From the NCBI GenBank assembly GCA_963575645.1, contig OY754468.1, positions 20,112,465-20,176,464 of the forward strand: a stretch of 64,000 nt of DNA. The letters run 5' to 3'. Origin of the DNA: Xanthostigma xanthostigma. Its lineage: Eukaryota > Arthropoda > Insecta > Raphidioptera > Raphidiidae. Below, one piece after another: positions 34,994-46,576 of this stretch; the first letter of the stretch is position 1; every line of letters starts with the position of its first letter. A model generated the notes under the pieces. It was given only the letters and a program-made list of their open reading frames with translations, was not told where the DNA came from and made no database searches. Position numbers and translations under genes: made by a program.

Positions 34994-36559
34994 GGTTCCA
35001 TGATAATTGATCCTCCGACAATAAATCCCCGACAAAATATACCCGACAAAATATTCCCGGACAAAATACCCCCGGACAAAATATCCCCGGACATATTGCC
35101 CCCGTGACAAAACATCCCCGACAATTGATACCAAATAAACATTAATTTACAAATAAAATCAAATATTATGAAGCTTCCCATTTTGTATTTTAAGTAACTC
35201 AAATGGATGTTTGTAAGTTGCTGTTCTGTTGATTTCTCGTCACGCGCAGTCAGTCGCTCACTTAGTAATACAGTAACCCAAATTGATTATTTTTGTCACC
35301 CAAAATTGTAATTTACAGTCACTCGTTTAAATACTATCCACCCCGTCATCGTTGACCCCGGAATTGTTTTTTTAAAAACTCCAAATTTGCCCCTTCCCGT
35401 TTCACTTCGAGACAATTTGTATACCCGTTTATCGTTCTCCCCGGAATTGTTTTTTTAAAAACTGCACATTTGACCCTTCCCGTTTCACTTCCAGACAATT
35501 CGCATACCCGTTTATCGTTCTCCCCGGAATTGTTTTTTTAAAAACTCCACATTTGCCCCTTCCCGTTTCACTGCGAGACAATTCGCATACCCGTTTATCG
35601 TTCTCCCCGGAATTGTTTTTTTAAAAACTCCACATTTGCCCCTTCCCGTTTCACTGCGAGACAATTCGCATACCTGTTTATCGTTCTCCCCGGAATTGTT
35701 TTTTTAAAAACTCCACATTTGCCCCTTCCCGTTTCACTGCGAGACAATTCGCATACCCGTTTATCGTTCCCCCGGAATTGTTTTTTTTAAAACTGCACAT
35801 TTGCCCCTTCCCGTTTCACTTCGAGACAATTCGCATACCCGTTTATCGTTCTCCTTGGAATTGTTTTTTTAAAAACTCCATATTTGCCCCTTCCCGTTTC
35901 ACTTCGAGACAATTCGCATACCCGTTTATCGTTCTCCCCGGATATGTTTTTTTAAAAACTCCACATTTGCCCCTTCCCGTTTCACTGTGAGACAATTCGC
36001 ATACCCGTTTATCGTTCTCCCCGGAATTGTTTTTTTAAAAACTCCACATTTGCCCCTTCCCGTTTCACTTCGAGACAATTCGCATACCCGTTTATCGTTC
36101 TCCCCGGAATTGTTTTTTTAAAAACTCCACATTTGCCCCTTCCCGTTTCACTGCGAGACAATTCGCATACCCGTTTATCGTTCTCCTCGGAATTGTTTTT
36201 TTAAAAACTCCACATTTGCCACTTCCCGTTGCACTGCGAGACAATTCGCATACACGTTTATCGTTCTCCTCGAAATTGTTTTTTTAAAAACTCCACATTT
36301 GCCCCTTCCCGTATCACTGCGAGACAATTCGCATACCCGTTTATCGTTCTCCCCGGAATTGTTTTTTTAAAAACTCCACATTTGCCTCTTCCCGTTTCAC
36401 TGCGAGACAATTCGCATACGAGGATAAATTGTCGGGGATCTTTTGTCACGTGGGTATTTTGTCCGGGGATATTTTTTTTGGGAATATTTTGTCCAGGTAT
36501 ATTTTGTCGGGGATATTTTGTCGGGGATTTTTTGTCGGAGGATCAAGAAGCCTGATACG
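34994..36559. mobile_element. Foldback-like element 1 with satellite core and 9-bp TSD
   Basis: GTACGACAT is repeated on both sides (34985-34993 and 36560-36568). The left end begins GGTTCCATGATAATTGATCC. The strong TIR begins TTGATCCTCCGACAA (35007) and mirrors TTGTCGGAGGATCAA (36532-36546). Both TIRs consist of tandem 14-18-bp repeats of the type GACAAAATATCCCC (left about 35017-35128, right about 36426-36540, inverted). Between them lie about 220 bp of A+T-rich sequence and 13 units of an 83-bp satellite. TIRs made of short tandem repeats plus a 9-bp TSD are the hallmark of Drosophila foldback elements, and a 9-bp TSD also fits Mutator-like elements. No transposase is present. Frames through it are repeat translations. 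Confidence 0.75.
35346..36418 (+). repeat. 83-bp satellite array, 13 units
   Basis: Each unit reads approximately CCCCGGAATTGTTTTTTTAA, AAACTCCACATTTGCCCCTT, CCCGTTTCACTGCGAGACAA, TTCGCATACCCGTTTATCGT, TCT. The GGAATTG landmark recurs about every 83 bases from 35361 to 36355. Units differ at a few sites (for example ACTGCACATT in two, TTCACTTCGAG against TTCACTGCGAG), which lets their order be traced. Two Gs and the T-run lengths vary little. Confidence 0.95.
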
Positions 36560-36569
36560 GTACGACATC

Positions 36570-37828
36570 GAGCAGGTCGTGCAGATTTATGCTTGTTTTT
36601 TGATTTTTCACCAATATTACACATTTATTGATCATTAATTTATTAATCATAAACAAAACGTTAAAAACAAACGATTTTATTTTTTTAAGGCCTCTGCAAT
36701 ACTGAGGCCGCATACGTCCCGGTAAACATTTTTTTCCTTGACTGGAGGTCGGTACCGTGGGGGGACACAAAGAGCGCGAGGGAGTGGGTTTTAGTGGGTA
36801 TGGAGCAATGCTTCGAGTCCCACACTACCCAGAGAACACCTGGGTGTCCGTAACTGGATTTCCCCCTCCGTACAAAAAAAAACATTTTTTTCCGCCACCA
36901 ATAGCTTCAGGGTTTGACCCATGTGTCAATTTCTTATTACCTTAAAAAAATCAACAATATGTAGTCGGTAATCATACACCTACATTACCTACATTAGGTA
37001 TACCTACATTTTTTCCCATTTTTAAAATCATAATTTGATGAACAAATAGTACAATATTTTTTTAATTAAGAATCAGCTTCAATTGTTAAACAAAAATTTT
37101 TAATTAAAAATATGATATTAATAAATTATAAAGTTCATTCGTAATGTAATTTGTTTCGTTTGCAAGAAATACTCTAGCTGTACATTTTTTTTTATTCACT
37201 AAAACTGGTTGCAAATGCTCTGCAGATTATACATTACTAGGTATATAAGATACACCACGAGTAGACATCTTTTTCATTTAAATTTTTGATCCCAGTGACG
37301 TATCCATAATTTCATTTTGGAGGGAATATTGAAAACTTGTGAAAAAAAATTATAAAAAAATCTGCATAATTATGGTTGATATTATTTTTTATTTTATTAC
37401 CATTCATTTTATACATTCCCTAAAGAATAAAATCTTAACATCGAAATTTAAGACAAGCCCCTTGAAACTACACCGAACCCCCCTCCCCCACTTTAATAAT
37501 AGTGTAAATAATATGACCTCTAAAACTCTCGACTGGGCGCCGGGTCCTCTGGTTCTCTAGTTACATCCCAGCTCACCACTCCTCTATGACCCCATGATTA
37601 AAATAAATTCTGAATCTGAAAACTGTATACATGTCTACTTATAATTGTTATACTACAACATTGAGAAAGATCATAATTTATAGCGTTCGGTTTACATAAA
37701 AAAATTTCATTCTCTGCTTTTTATGTACAAGAAAATGAAACGCGGGTGTGTGTTAAGGTCAATTCTCAATATTAAAAATAGAACTGTGTAACATTTTTCT
37801 TTTATAATTTACTAAATGGCGCCTTACC
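36570..37828. other. Intergenic, with an unassigned G+C-rich block at 36690-36870
   Basis: 36690-36870 is far richer in G+C than its surroundings (TACTGAGGCCGCATACGTCC, GGACACAAAGAGCGCGAGGG, CCCACACTACCCAGAGAACA, CCTGGGTGTCCGTAACTGG) and ends in an A-run plus T-run. I could not assign it: an old SINE/LINE 3' end or an exon relic are possible. Translations in all frames gave no family I recognise. The remainder is A+T-rich. Confidence 0.45.
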
Positions 37829-38064
37829 CAGTGGCGTAACTATACCACCTGAGGCCTGTGGCAAATTCATCGGATGGGGCCCTCCCTTAATATAAAAAAG
37901 TTTCACGTTGTAGGTAGTTTCGTCTTTATAAATCACGAAGTAAAGTAGATATTTGTATAATTCGTGTATTTTCTTGATTTAATACAAAATACAAAATTAA
38001 AATTGTTTATCAAATGTTGCAATAAATGTTAGGATCCTTCTGTCCTATGACCTCTATGTTCGGG

Positions 38065-39079
38065 GGTTCCGCGACTTTTCACCCCCCGACAAAATATCCC
38101 CGACAAAATATCCCCCGACAAAATATCTCCGTGACAAAATATCCCCCGACAAAATATCTCCCCGACAAAATATCTCCCCGACAAAATATCCCCCTACAAA
38201 ATATCTCTAGACAAAAAAACCACAACTATTGAAAGCCTCCCGTCTCTTATCTAATTCGCATACCCCGTTATCGTTCACCCCGGAATTGTTTTTTTTTTAA
38301 ACTCAACATTTGCCCCTTCCCGTTTCACTGCGAGACAATTCGCATACCCCTTTATCGTTCACCCCGGAATTACAATTCGCATACCCGTTTATCGTTCACC
38401 CCGGAATTGTGTTTTTAAAAACTCCACATTTGCCCCTTCCCGTTTCACTGCGAGACAATTCGCATACCCCTTTATCGTTCACCCCGGAATTGTTTTTTTT
38501 TTTTAACTCAACATTTGCCCCTTCCCGTTTCACTGCGAGAAATTCGCATACCCCTTTATCGTTCACCCCGGAATTACAATTCGCATACCCGTTTATCGTT
38601 CACCCCGGAATTGTTTTTTTTAAAAACTCCACATTTGCCCCTTCCCGTTTCACTGCGAGACAATTCGCATACCACTTTATCAAAAAAAGCGATGGTTTTC
38701 AATCTTCATGAAAATGTGAGTTTTAAGTTGGTCTCAAAGTGAAAAAAAAATAAAAAGTAAAAACAAAACTCATTCCGGTACCGGGAATAGTTTAGGAAAA
38801 GATTTCAATAATTAAAAAATAATTTGAATAATTAAGTAAACGATTTAATTTGATGAACGTGTTTTTCATGAAAATTTTATGTTTTTATTTCTCTTATTCA
38901 ATTCAGACGTTCTTTTGTCGGGGGATATTTTGTCGCGGAGATATTTTGTCAGGGGATATTTTGTCTATAGGATATTTTGTCGGGAGATATTTTGTCGGGG
39001 GATATTTTGTCGGGGAGATATTTTGTCGCGGGCTATTTTGTCGGGGATATTTTGTCGGGGGTTGAAAACGCGCAGTACC
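38065..39079. mobile_element. Foldback-like element 2 with satellite core and 9-bp TSD
   Basis: ATGTTCGGG flanks it at 38056-38064 and 39080-39088. The left end is GGTTCCGCGACTTTTCACCC; the right end in reverse complement is GGTACTGCGCGTTTTCAACC, a clear TIR. As in element 1, the TIRs continue into inverted arrays of GACAAAATATCCCC repeats (left about 38088-38215, right about 38909-39062) around an 83-bp satellite block (38255-38685). Both elements start GGTTCC, so they belong to one family. The core here has a different higher-order order, with short units (GGAATTACAATTCGCATACC) between long ones. Confidence 0.78.
38255..38685 (+). repeat. 83-bp satellite, about five units with a short-long pattern
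   Basis: Full units alternate with truncated ones in which GGAATT joins directly to ACAATTCGCATACCCGTT (about 38367 and 38573). The block from 38255 to about 38460 is repeated almost exactly from about 38460 to 38665, so the last amplification copied roughly 205 bp. It ends TACCACTTTATCAAAAAAAG, the same junction as the inverted piece at 6976. Confidence 0.85.
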
Positions 39080-39149
39080 ATGTTCGGGGACCCCCTCAGG
39101 CCAGGGGCCCGTGGCATTTTGCCCATTCTGTCACGTATACTGTCTCCAG

Positions 39150-40170
39150 TTTAGAAACTACAAGGCAAACATTTAGATCCGACTAAATAATCGCGCTTAT
39201 TTATTTTTAATTTTATTAAATACTACGTTTGAAGGTATTGAAATTTTAAAATACATCAAGGTTATTTTTTGCAAATAATATTTCACAAAAATTCAAGGTT
39301 TAGCTAGGACCCTACAACTCTTCAGCCAGGTCTTCGATTTTGTGTTCAGACATTGCAAAAGAAGTGTTACACAAATTTTCACTTACCCAAAAATGCTTGA
39401 TAGATCTTGGACTATTAGTGATACTGTACTGAACAAATAACGTGGATTATGAAGAGTGGAAAGAAAATGTAAAGGTGACTGACAGATTGCCTTCATGGTG
39501 ACAGATACCAACTATTCCAAATATTCTCAAGTCTTACAAAGTAAAAGTTAACAAATGTGTTACTTCATTAGTAAATATGGTCCAAAATATTTTGTATATG
39601 AAAACAAGGATGATTTGCCTATGAGTTTTACTAGAAACGACGTACTTCTTTAAGGATGTATGAGGTATACAAAAATATGTCCATAATTGCATATTATAAA
39701 ACGTTAGGAACAACGTCAAATTGTACGAAAAATATTATTTCGGTACAATTTGTTAGACACGAATACAAATGTACGTATGAGTGATCAACTAGTACGAAAG
39801 ATATCGTGACAGCGTCGCAGTCGAACAGTAATTAAACCTTTAAATTTCGTTGGTTTGCTGTCAAAAGTAAGTAATAGTTAATGTTATGGTATACCTAAAT
39901 GTTTATAAGCTCTATTACTCCATGAGTGCGCTGTTGTCAAGTTTGTCAAGTGTAAATACATATTTATAAAACACTTTGATACTTTTCAGCAATAATTATT
40001 TTTTGTGACGAACATATTATATTGTAAAATTTTTTTTGATCATATTATACTATGTGTTTTACCTGTATTAAACTATTAATGCACGAACTCATGTTAATTT
40101 CATAATTTTAATTTTTTTAAACGAGTTAGTAAACCATTCTGAAATAAGTTGACAAAATTTCATTCATTTC
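39150..40170. other. Intergenic, possible decayed coding at 39300-39720
   Basis: A plus-strand frame near 39570-39655 reads KYGPKYFVYENKDDLPMSF, which looks more protein-like than its neighbours but is interrupted upstream and not assignable. No other feature. Confidence 0.4.
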
Positions 40171-40182
40171 TCGTTATCCCCT

Positions 40183-40490
40183 ATATTATTAAACGAGCTA
40201 ATCTTGTATCTACCTATGCGCCTACCTATGTCCCTAAATATTTTCTCGAAAACGGCCCTAACGATTTGGATGAAATTTACTGAAAAGGGATTTTGGGGGG
40301 CAAAAAATCGTTTAGCTAGGTCTCATCTCTCGGAAAAATCGTTTTCTTACAAATTTTATCATTATAAAAATCAATTTTTTGACGTATGAAAATACTTAAA
40401 TATTGTAAGTAGGTTTTGGAATTTTATACAAACAATGAAATCAGTATTTTATTTAACTTTCCGAGCAAAGCTCGGTCACCCAGGTACTAC
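40183..40490 (+). mobile_element. Helitron-like element with CCGAG-CTCGG 3' hairpin
   Basis: It has an interior TATTTTCTCGAAAACGGCCC, GATTTGGATGAAATTTACTG and ends CCGAGCAAAGCTCGGTCACC then CAGGTACTA. A 5-bp hairpin (CCGAG/CTCGG) about 10-15 bases before a CT-A terminus is typical of non-autonomous Helitrons. A related fragment lies at 32190-32345 (minus). The 5' border is uncertain and Rep/helicase coding is absent. Confidence 0.5.
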
Positions 40491-40499
40491 ATCCTTAAT

Positions 40500-41694
40500 C
40501 CTGCTTATTTTTTTAAGTTACCATGTAAATGCAAAATTTGTTTGGATGACTATAACAGCTGATTATATTAAAATATTACGGATTCATGAGAAAGACGCGA
40601 ATCCGGATGTTTCTTGAGTAACCTTAAGAGCTTTGAGACTTGCGTTACATATCTTGGTTAGACGGATATATGTATGTAGAAGTTTTAATTTGTATTCTCT
40701 GTATAAAAGTACAATGATAAAGAGGAATGAAAACAAAACAGCCATCTCAATTTTACCAGAGAGCTTTTAATATGAACAGCCATACTACAAATAACAAGGC
40801 AAAAGCTTTATGTATGCTTCTCGATCTTTTTGTAATCGTTCTCTTTTCAAAGAAAAAACTATACAGTCCGGAGATCGAAGCTTTTTTTATTGTCTCATAT
40901 TTTTCAGAGAAAGACGTAAATAGACGTTTGTTAAAGAAATCATTTAATTAGCTCTTCTATGTCTCGATTTTGTTAAACAATGCAAAGATCGAACAACTAT
41001 ACACTAGAGCAGGGCATGCACAGACCGCAGCTTCCAGGCACCGCGAAAATGGCCTGTTGATAGTTGAATACCCAACAAATTTAATGAAGGTAGTTTACTT
41101 AACTTCTACCCCTGCATTCATAAAAACCCATTTAAAGTATTGCGAACATTTCTTATAGGTTCTGGCATTTTTGTTGACGATTTTATTGTTTCAGGATTAG
41201 GAAATGGTTATGTAGAATTTGTTACCGTGACTATAGAGAAAAAGCAACGCTCTGAGCATGCGTGTAGAGTGCGTATGACGCTTTAACAGAGAGAGCATAA
41301 AAGTTTCTCCCACTCTTTCGTCTCAACTGTCGGTTGAAGTCGAAGATGGGGAAGCGTTTCATTTTTCGTCCGATTCAGGTCAATTTGCCTTTTTTCGTGA
41401 GGGGGGAATTCTTTTTACGAACACTTATGGCGTAGTGTGGAACTCTACCCAATAAAACCCCCCTCTATCACCCCCGTATCGGCACTCCGGAATTGCATAC
41501 AATCAAGTTGACGACTAATCATTGATTCGCCCAAAGAGAAAAAACTCTATTTTGTGGCTACTGATCACCTCTTCAGGGTTTAGGCCGATTTGCCCTACCG
41601 CGCCTAAAGAATCACTTCAAAAAAAATTGGGACATTATAGTCATCGTTTTCCAAAAGTCAATATATACACATGCAGTGAGTCAACCGATACATT
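40500..41694. other. Intergenic, with a dispersed repeat at 41185-41335
   Basis: 41185-41335 (TGTAGAATTTGTTACCGTGA, AGCATGCGTGTAGAGTGCGT, TTCTCCCACTCTTTCGTCTC) is matched in reverse complement at about 59160-59300. Short frames elsewhere, such as 40727-40951 and 40970-41158, have no recognised domain. Confidence 0.5.
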
Positions 41695-42800
41695 TTTAGG
41701 CGCGATTAGCGTAAGCTAAAGCGCCTTATATGTACTCGCTTTGTCTGTGAATCTGTGAGTCACGCTTTTTGTATCCAGCGTACAGCCCAAACGCCTTAAC
41801 CGATTTTAAAAAACTTTTTTTTGTTCGATTCGTCTCCGGGTAACTTAAATCCTAACGTCGCCCGATTTTTGAATTTTGACCCCAGAGGGGAGCAATAAAG
41901 AAATATCGAAGTTTTTTGCTTATAACTCACTCAATTTAAATCAGATCGGTTCGAAACCTGTCTTAAACGAAAGAGGAGAAAATTTTACATAAATTTCGTA
42001 CAACAGAATTTGCCAAAACAGGTTTTTTATACAAATTTATTTAGAAATAAATTCAATTTGATATAATCGATGGCAAACATCTTTCGGTTATCTCTCTCTG
42101 TTGCACGGTTTAATATGGTAATATAAAGATTACGTTTGTTCTGTCTTAAAATAAAACGATTGCATTTGTTCAAAAACGGATGGCATTTCAAATATTTGTG
42201 AAATGCAACGCCTTCTGAGTTAACAATTTGAATAACTAATTATTAGAACATAATACTTTGACAGATGCAAACGTCATTTTTGACATTTCTTACCATTCCG
42301 ACACCACGGATGAGCGGATTGAAACCAAATTTTGGGAGGATGTTTGATATGCAAATATGAAATGGCCTATTGTTTTTTGGGAACATCGGCGCATGCGTAA
42401 AAGAGTATATCTTTTATAATGTTGTTTTATATAATAATAATATAGTTTTTAAAAAGACTTATTATTTTATCTATTTTTACATGAAAGTTTTGTAAATTTT
42501 TTGGGGAAAATCGGCGCATGCGCAAAAGAGATATGGGCTATGACGTTGTTTCTTATATAATAATGCTTTACATTTCATAACGGTTGATTATTCTATCTGT
42601 CTTACAAGAAAGTTTTGTAATTTATTTTTGGGGAAAATCGGCGCATGCGCAAGAGATATTATGTGCTATAACGTTTTTTTATATAACAATGGTATACTTT
42701 TCATAGCGGCTTATTATTCTATCTGTTTTACAAGACATTTTTGTACTTTATTTCGGGAAAAATCGGCGCATGCGCATCAGAGATATATGTTATTACAAGA
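41695..42800 (+). repeat. Family B, copy 2, with three extra family-A cores
   Basis: 41695-42440 parallels 5391-6200 closely. After it, the segment around AATCGGCGCATGCGC-A-AGAGATAT and TTTTATATAATAATG is repeated about every 115-125 bases (near 42383, 42503, 42629 and 42765), an internal tandem expansion not present in copy 1. Confidence 0.75.
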
Positions 42801-42804
42801 AAAA

Positions 42805-44325
42805 TAAAATAATAATAAAAAGAAAGTTTTTATTGAAATGTACCAAAATGGAAATATAATTATTTCAATAATTTTTGGTAATAATTATAAAAAAGTTGGT
42901 TGTGACTAATTATTAATAAATTATTAAAATGATTTTTTCCTTTCTGTGTTTCAATATTTTCAACTGTAATTTTTTTCGTAGATTAAGTTAATTAAATTAT
43001 ATTATTAAGCTCAAAGTGTCGTTAAAAATATACTATAATTTTCAAACATAACGCCGGGGTATATTTTATAGAATTTCGCGCCTTGTAATTCTTGAATTAC
43101 TTGTGTCTTCAGACAATATTTTTTTATATTCAATGAGAAGCTTTCTCCTTTCTTTCAATATAATTATTATTTTCAAATATAGCCAACCGCAAATGGAAGC
43201 CACAAGGCTAGTTATTAATTAAACGAAATGATGTCGTTAAGTTATAATAATGACGGGATTTGTTTTGAACACACGAGTAAGCGTTTCAATCACAACGGAC
43301 TGTGAACATGGCGCTCAGCGCTGTGACCGACGACGAATGTGTGCACGGTTTATTTTTATTATCAAAAGAAAACTTTATTGCTTGTTTCCATTAGTGATTT
43401 TTCTTCTTTTTCTACGAGTTACAGAAAAAAGATGTAAAAAACGTTAGTCGGACACAAAAAAACACATATATGTTGTATGTGTCTAAATTGTACAGGATGC
43501 TCGAAAAACGGTTAACCTTTAACTGGCTAATGGGATGTCGCGTAAGTTTGACGGTAATTATGCTTGTTGATGATAATCTGTGCAGACGATTGATCAATAT
43601 AAAAAAAAACGTTTAATGTTTCATTAATAAAAAATATTGATAGTATAAACTTGAAAAAAAGAATATTTATTTTTTAATTCAATAAGAATGTTTTAAGGAA
43701 TGATTTCATGTGTTTGATAACATTTAATATGAAAATAATTGATTTTCAAAAATTGTGCAAAATTATGATTAAAAAATTTCAATTGTTATTATTAATACAT
43801 TGCCTATATTGACCACAAGTTTTGTATTCATAAATTTTATATTCTTATGAACTATTGGCAATGTTCATTCTTTACATGCGACGTATTACGTGTTCGGATT
43901 CCTTTTGTCTAGTCTTCTTGTTATTAACTATCGAATTGTTGTGCGCTCTTCGTCCTGTTTGAATATTCAGTCAATATTTTTGTGTACATCCAGTATAATC
44001 GAGTGTATACTATACAAGCACAGTTGGTGAATCCTAACAAATAGAGGTCTAAATCCTACAGAAGACACGTCCCATATGGGTCGCGAGCATATACGCAGGC
44101 CGGGGCCACTCTGCGAACTGTCACACATGCACAGACAAATATGTGAAAAAGACATTCACTAATATACTGACAGAACAAAGACAGAGAATATTGTGTCTCG
44201 GCTTCTCGAGAAATGTTCTCGCCTTAAGTGAACACTTCTATTTATAGATTATATTGATCAACGTCGAAATATTGATGAAGTGTCGATTCATTGATTGACA
44301 GAGCCCCAATGATATGTTTCAAATT
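42805..44325. other. Intergenic, no gene recognised
   Basis: AAAGTTTTTATTGAA-TGTAC and ATAATTATAAAAAAGTTGGT near 42825-42905 resemble 10180-10240, a shared repeat flank. A G+C-richer patch at 43280-43350 holds a 28-codon frame starting MALSAVTDDECV, too short to call. Nothing else recognised. Confidence 0.5.
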
Positions 44326-44425
44326 TCGACTACGGACAGGCGGCTGAGCGACCGTCCGGGACGTCATGTCCGGAGAGGGGGCGGAAGGCTATAGATTTTT
44401 CAACTAAAACATCTTCAGATCTATT

Positions 44426-44577
44426 TTCGGACGGAAGTAACGTGTTTACGCGGTTTCCGCTAATTAAAGGCATCGACGGTGCAAAACGCATATGTAGAAA
44501 CCATCTTGAACGAAAAGTGAAACAAAGCTACGGGCGCAAACCAATTTTGTGATCAGCCGAAACACTGGCGGAGGTCA
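44426..44577 (+). repeat. Dispersed repeat H, copy 1
   Basis: TTTCGGACGGAAGTAACGTG, GTTTACGCGGTTTCCGCTA, TAGAAACCATCTTGAACGAA and GCGCAAACCAATTTTGTGAT are matched in reverse complement at 63431-63617. Identity by eye is about 70-75%. Non-coding; family unknown. Confidence 0.6.
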
Positions 44578-44579
44578 AC

Positions 44580-46576
44580 CAAATACATAGTTATATTTCT
44601 AACAACAATGATTTATTAAAATTAATATTTATTATACCTATGTAAATATATATTAATGTTTTAAATCGTCGTAAAAAAATCATTAGCAAAGCCAAAAATG
44701 TACAACCCACACATATTTTTTATTCTATCTGAACACAGAGAGTATAGTCATATCGAGGGTTAATGTGCAAAAGGTCTAAAGTGACAGTTTCTAAAAAAAC
44801 AGTTATCCATTAAATTTAAATATTTTACTTAAAAACGTACAATCGTACCCCACGGCGAAATTATTTATATATCAAGACAGATTTGTAAAATATATTATTT
44901 TATAGGCAAGTAAAAATAATATTGAAATTTGAAAAAGTGGCTATTTTATTTAATTCGTACAAATAACAAAGATTTTAAGTGTAGCGTAGTAAAATTGTGC
45001 GTTAAATGTTATATTTTCAGCCATTAACTACATCTGTTAATTTTCACCGAAATAATTAATTTCCACTTTCCGCTTAACTTCGTTACAGATTTGTGTTAAT
45101 AGCGGTCGTTTAAAATGTGATTGTACAACCAATTCACGTGTTTAGTGCTGAATTGCTCAACGGCATAACATTTATACTCGCGAGACTTAAATCCATATCA
45201 GCGGCACTCAAACTTTATGATTTAAACATAAAATAACACGTTTATTCATGTACAGTGAACGTTCATATATATGCAAACACTCATATTTGTGCGGTTATAA
45301 AACTACAACCTGGTAAATTTTATTTCCAAGTTGTTTAAGATTATTAATACCGTACTAGTCGTAATTGAGTTCATATTTTATCGTAACAAAAAAATGCTAT
45401 ATGACTCTCTAAATTAATTTTTTCTTACTCAAATTTTATATCCCATCAAACATATTTTTTTATATTTACGAAATTTATAATTAGACATTAGGCTTAATTG
45501 TACTTACCGCAGTATATTTCGTTTAATGTATATGACAGAGACAGATATAGTTCAAACATGGCTAACTGCATGTATGCTCGGCAATTTTTAAGTAATACAC
45601 ATGAAAGTTTTTAAAGTAAAACTTCTTTAGGTACGTTTGACTTGGGGAGTAAGCTGGTGAATGCGTGACGAGAGCGTTTACAAAAAGTGTGATCTGGCGA
45701 GGCGAACGGAAGTTGACGTGAACGGTGATTTGGATGACAAATATTTCACAGGCTAGTAGTGCCATCAGGTGGCCGAAACAAATACTTCACTCACTAGTGG
45801 TGCCATCAGATGGCCGAAAATATAAGCAGTACTAACAATAGAATGACACTACTTTACTTGCCAGTGGCGCTATCGGGTGACAGAAAAAAGTTTTGTAAAC
45901 GTACTTAAGAGCCCGTTTGCCGATCACAGAGGGGAAGCTGTATTTTGCGGCGTGTGGTGAGGAAACATTTTGAAACATTCCATTCATAATAGTACACCTA
46001 ATTATTGTGGTCTATGAGAATTGAATGCTCTCTCTCTATCTTTCACACATGTGAGAAGGATTGACAAAGAGAACCGAATTATTATATGCCTCGTTATAGT
46101 GATATACATACTATTACATGTGTTAGTATACTAACACAGACACGTATAGACTGCAGATATCAAATAGGGATGTGCTATATTCATTTTATATCCAGAATTA
46201 CAAAACTTTACAACATATAATTTATCTGCAAAGAAATAGTTTACAAAAAATAGAATTATGTTAAATGTCACAAAAATATGGAAAAAAATGTATTGTATAT
46301 TCATAATAATAACTATAATACAGTAGGTACTGTTTGTTACAATTAGGGTTGCCACCTTTTTTTCGAAAAAAAAAAGTATTTTTTTAAAGTTGCAAAAATA
46401 TAGGACTTTCATTATTTGTTTTATATATTATTTATTTAATTACTTAATTTATGACTGAGTTTCTTTACTCCACAGACCACAGTGACACAACTATTAGCCA
46501 ACTTATGAGCTATGGAATCTAATACAGTTGCATAAATAAAAATTTGAAAAGAAGTTTGACCCTGCAGGCCATCCCT
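44580..46576. other. Intergenic, no gene recognised
   Basis: Three imperfect copies of a GCCATCAGGTGGCCGAAA motif at 45751-45887 are listed separately. The rest is A+T-rich, with short frames lacking domains. Confidence 0.5.
45751..45887 (+). repeat. Three imperfect repeats of TAGTGGTGCCATCAGGTGGC
   Basis: Copies lie at 45751-45780, 45791-45820 and 45856-45887 (the last CCAGTGGCGCTATCGGGTGA). Spacing is 40 and about 65 bases. They might be binding sites or tandem decay products; no gene neighbours help to decide. Confidence 0.65.

Larger units (their letters stand above)
37829..39142. mobile_element. hAT-like element interrupted by foldback-like element 2 (candidate)
   Basis: The left end CAGTGGCGTAACTATACC and the right end in reverse complement CAGTATACGTGACAGAATGG are partial inverted repeats with the CAG-TG start typical of hAT elements. 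Subterminal CCTGAGGCCTGTGGC and GGCCCGTGGCATTTTGCC add to the resemblance. No 8-bp TSD was found (flanks GCCTTACC and TCTCCAGT), so the borders are provisional. The element is split by 38065-39079. Confidence 0.35.

Noticed and set aside
35346..36418. Regular repeats that could suggest a CRISPR array
   Set aside because: Units are contiguous 83-bp copies with no unique spacers, in eukaryotic DNA full of transposons. They are satellite repeats within a foldback-like element.
38310..38711. 133-codon plus-strand frame
   Set aside because: It is a translation of the 83-bp satellite; the same peptide blocks repeat in each unit and the frame ends with the array. The same holds for frames at 35778-35990 and 36229-36555.
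42390..42790. Palindromic GGCGCATGCGC as an origin or operator
   Set aside because: It is simply part of dispersed family A and occurs in every copy.
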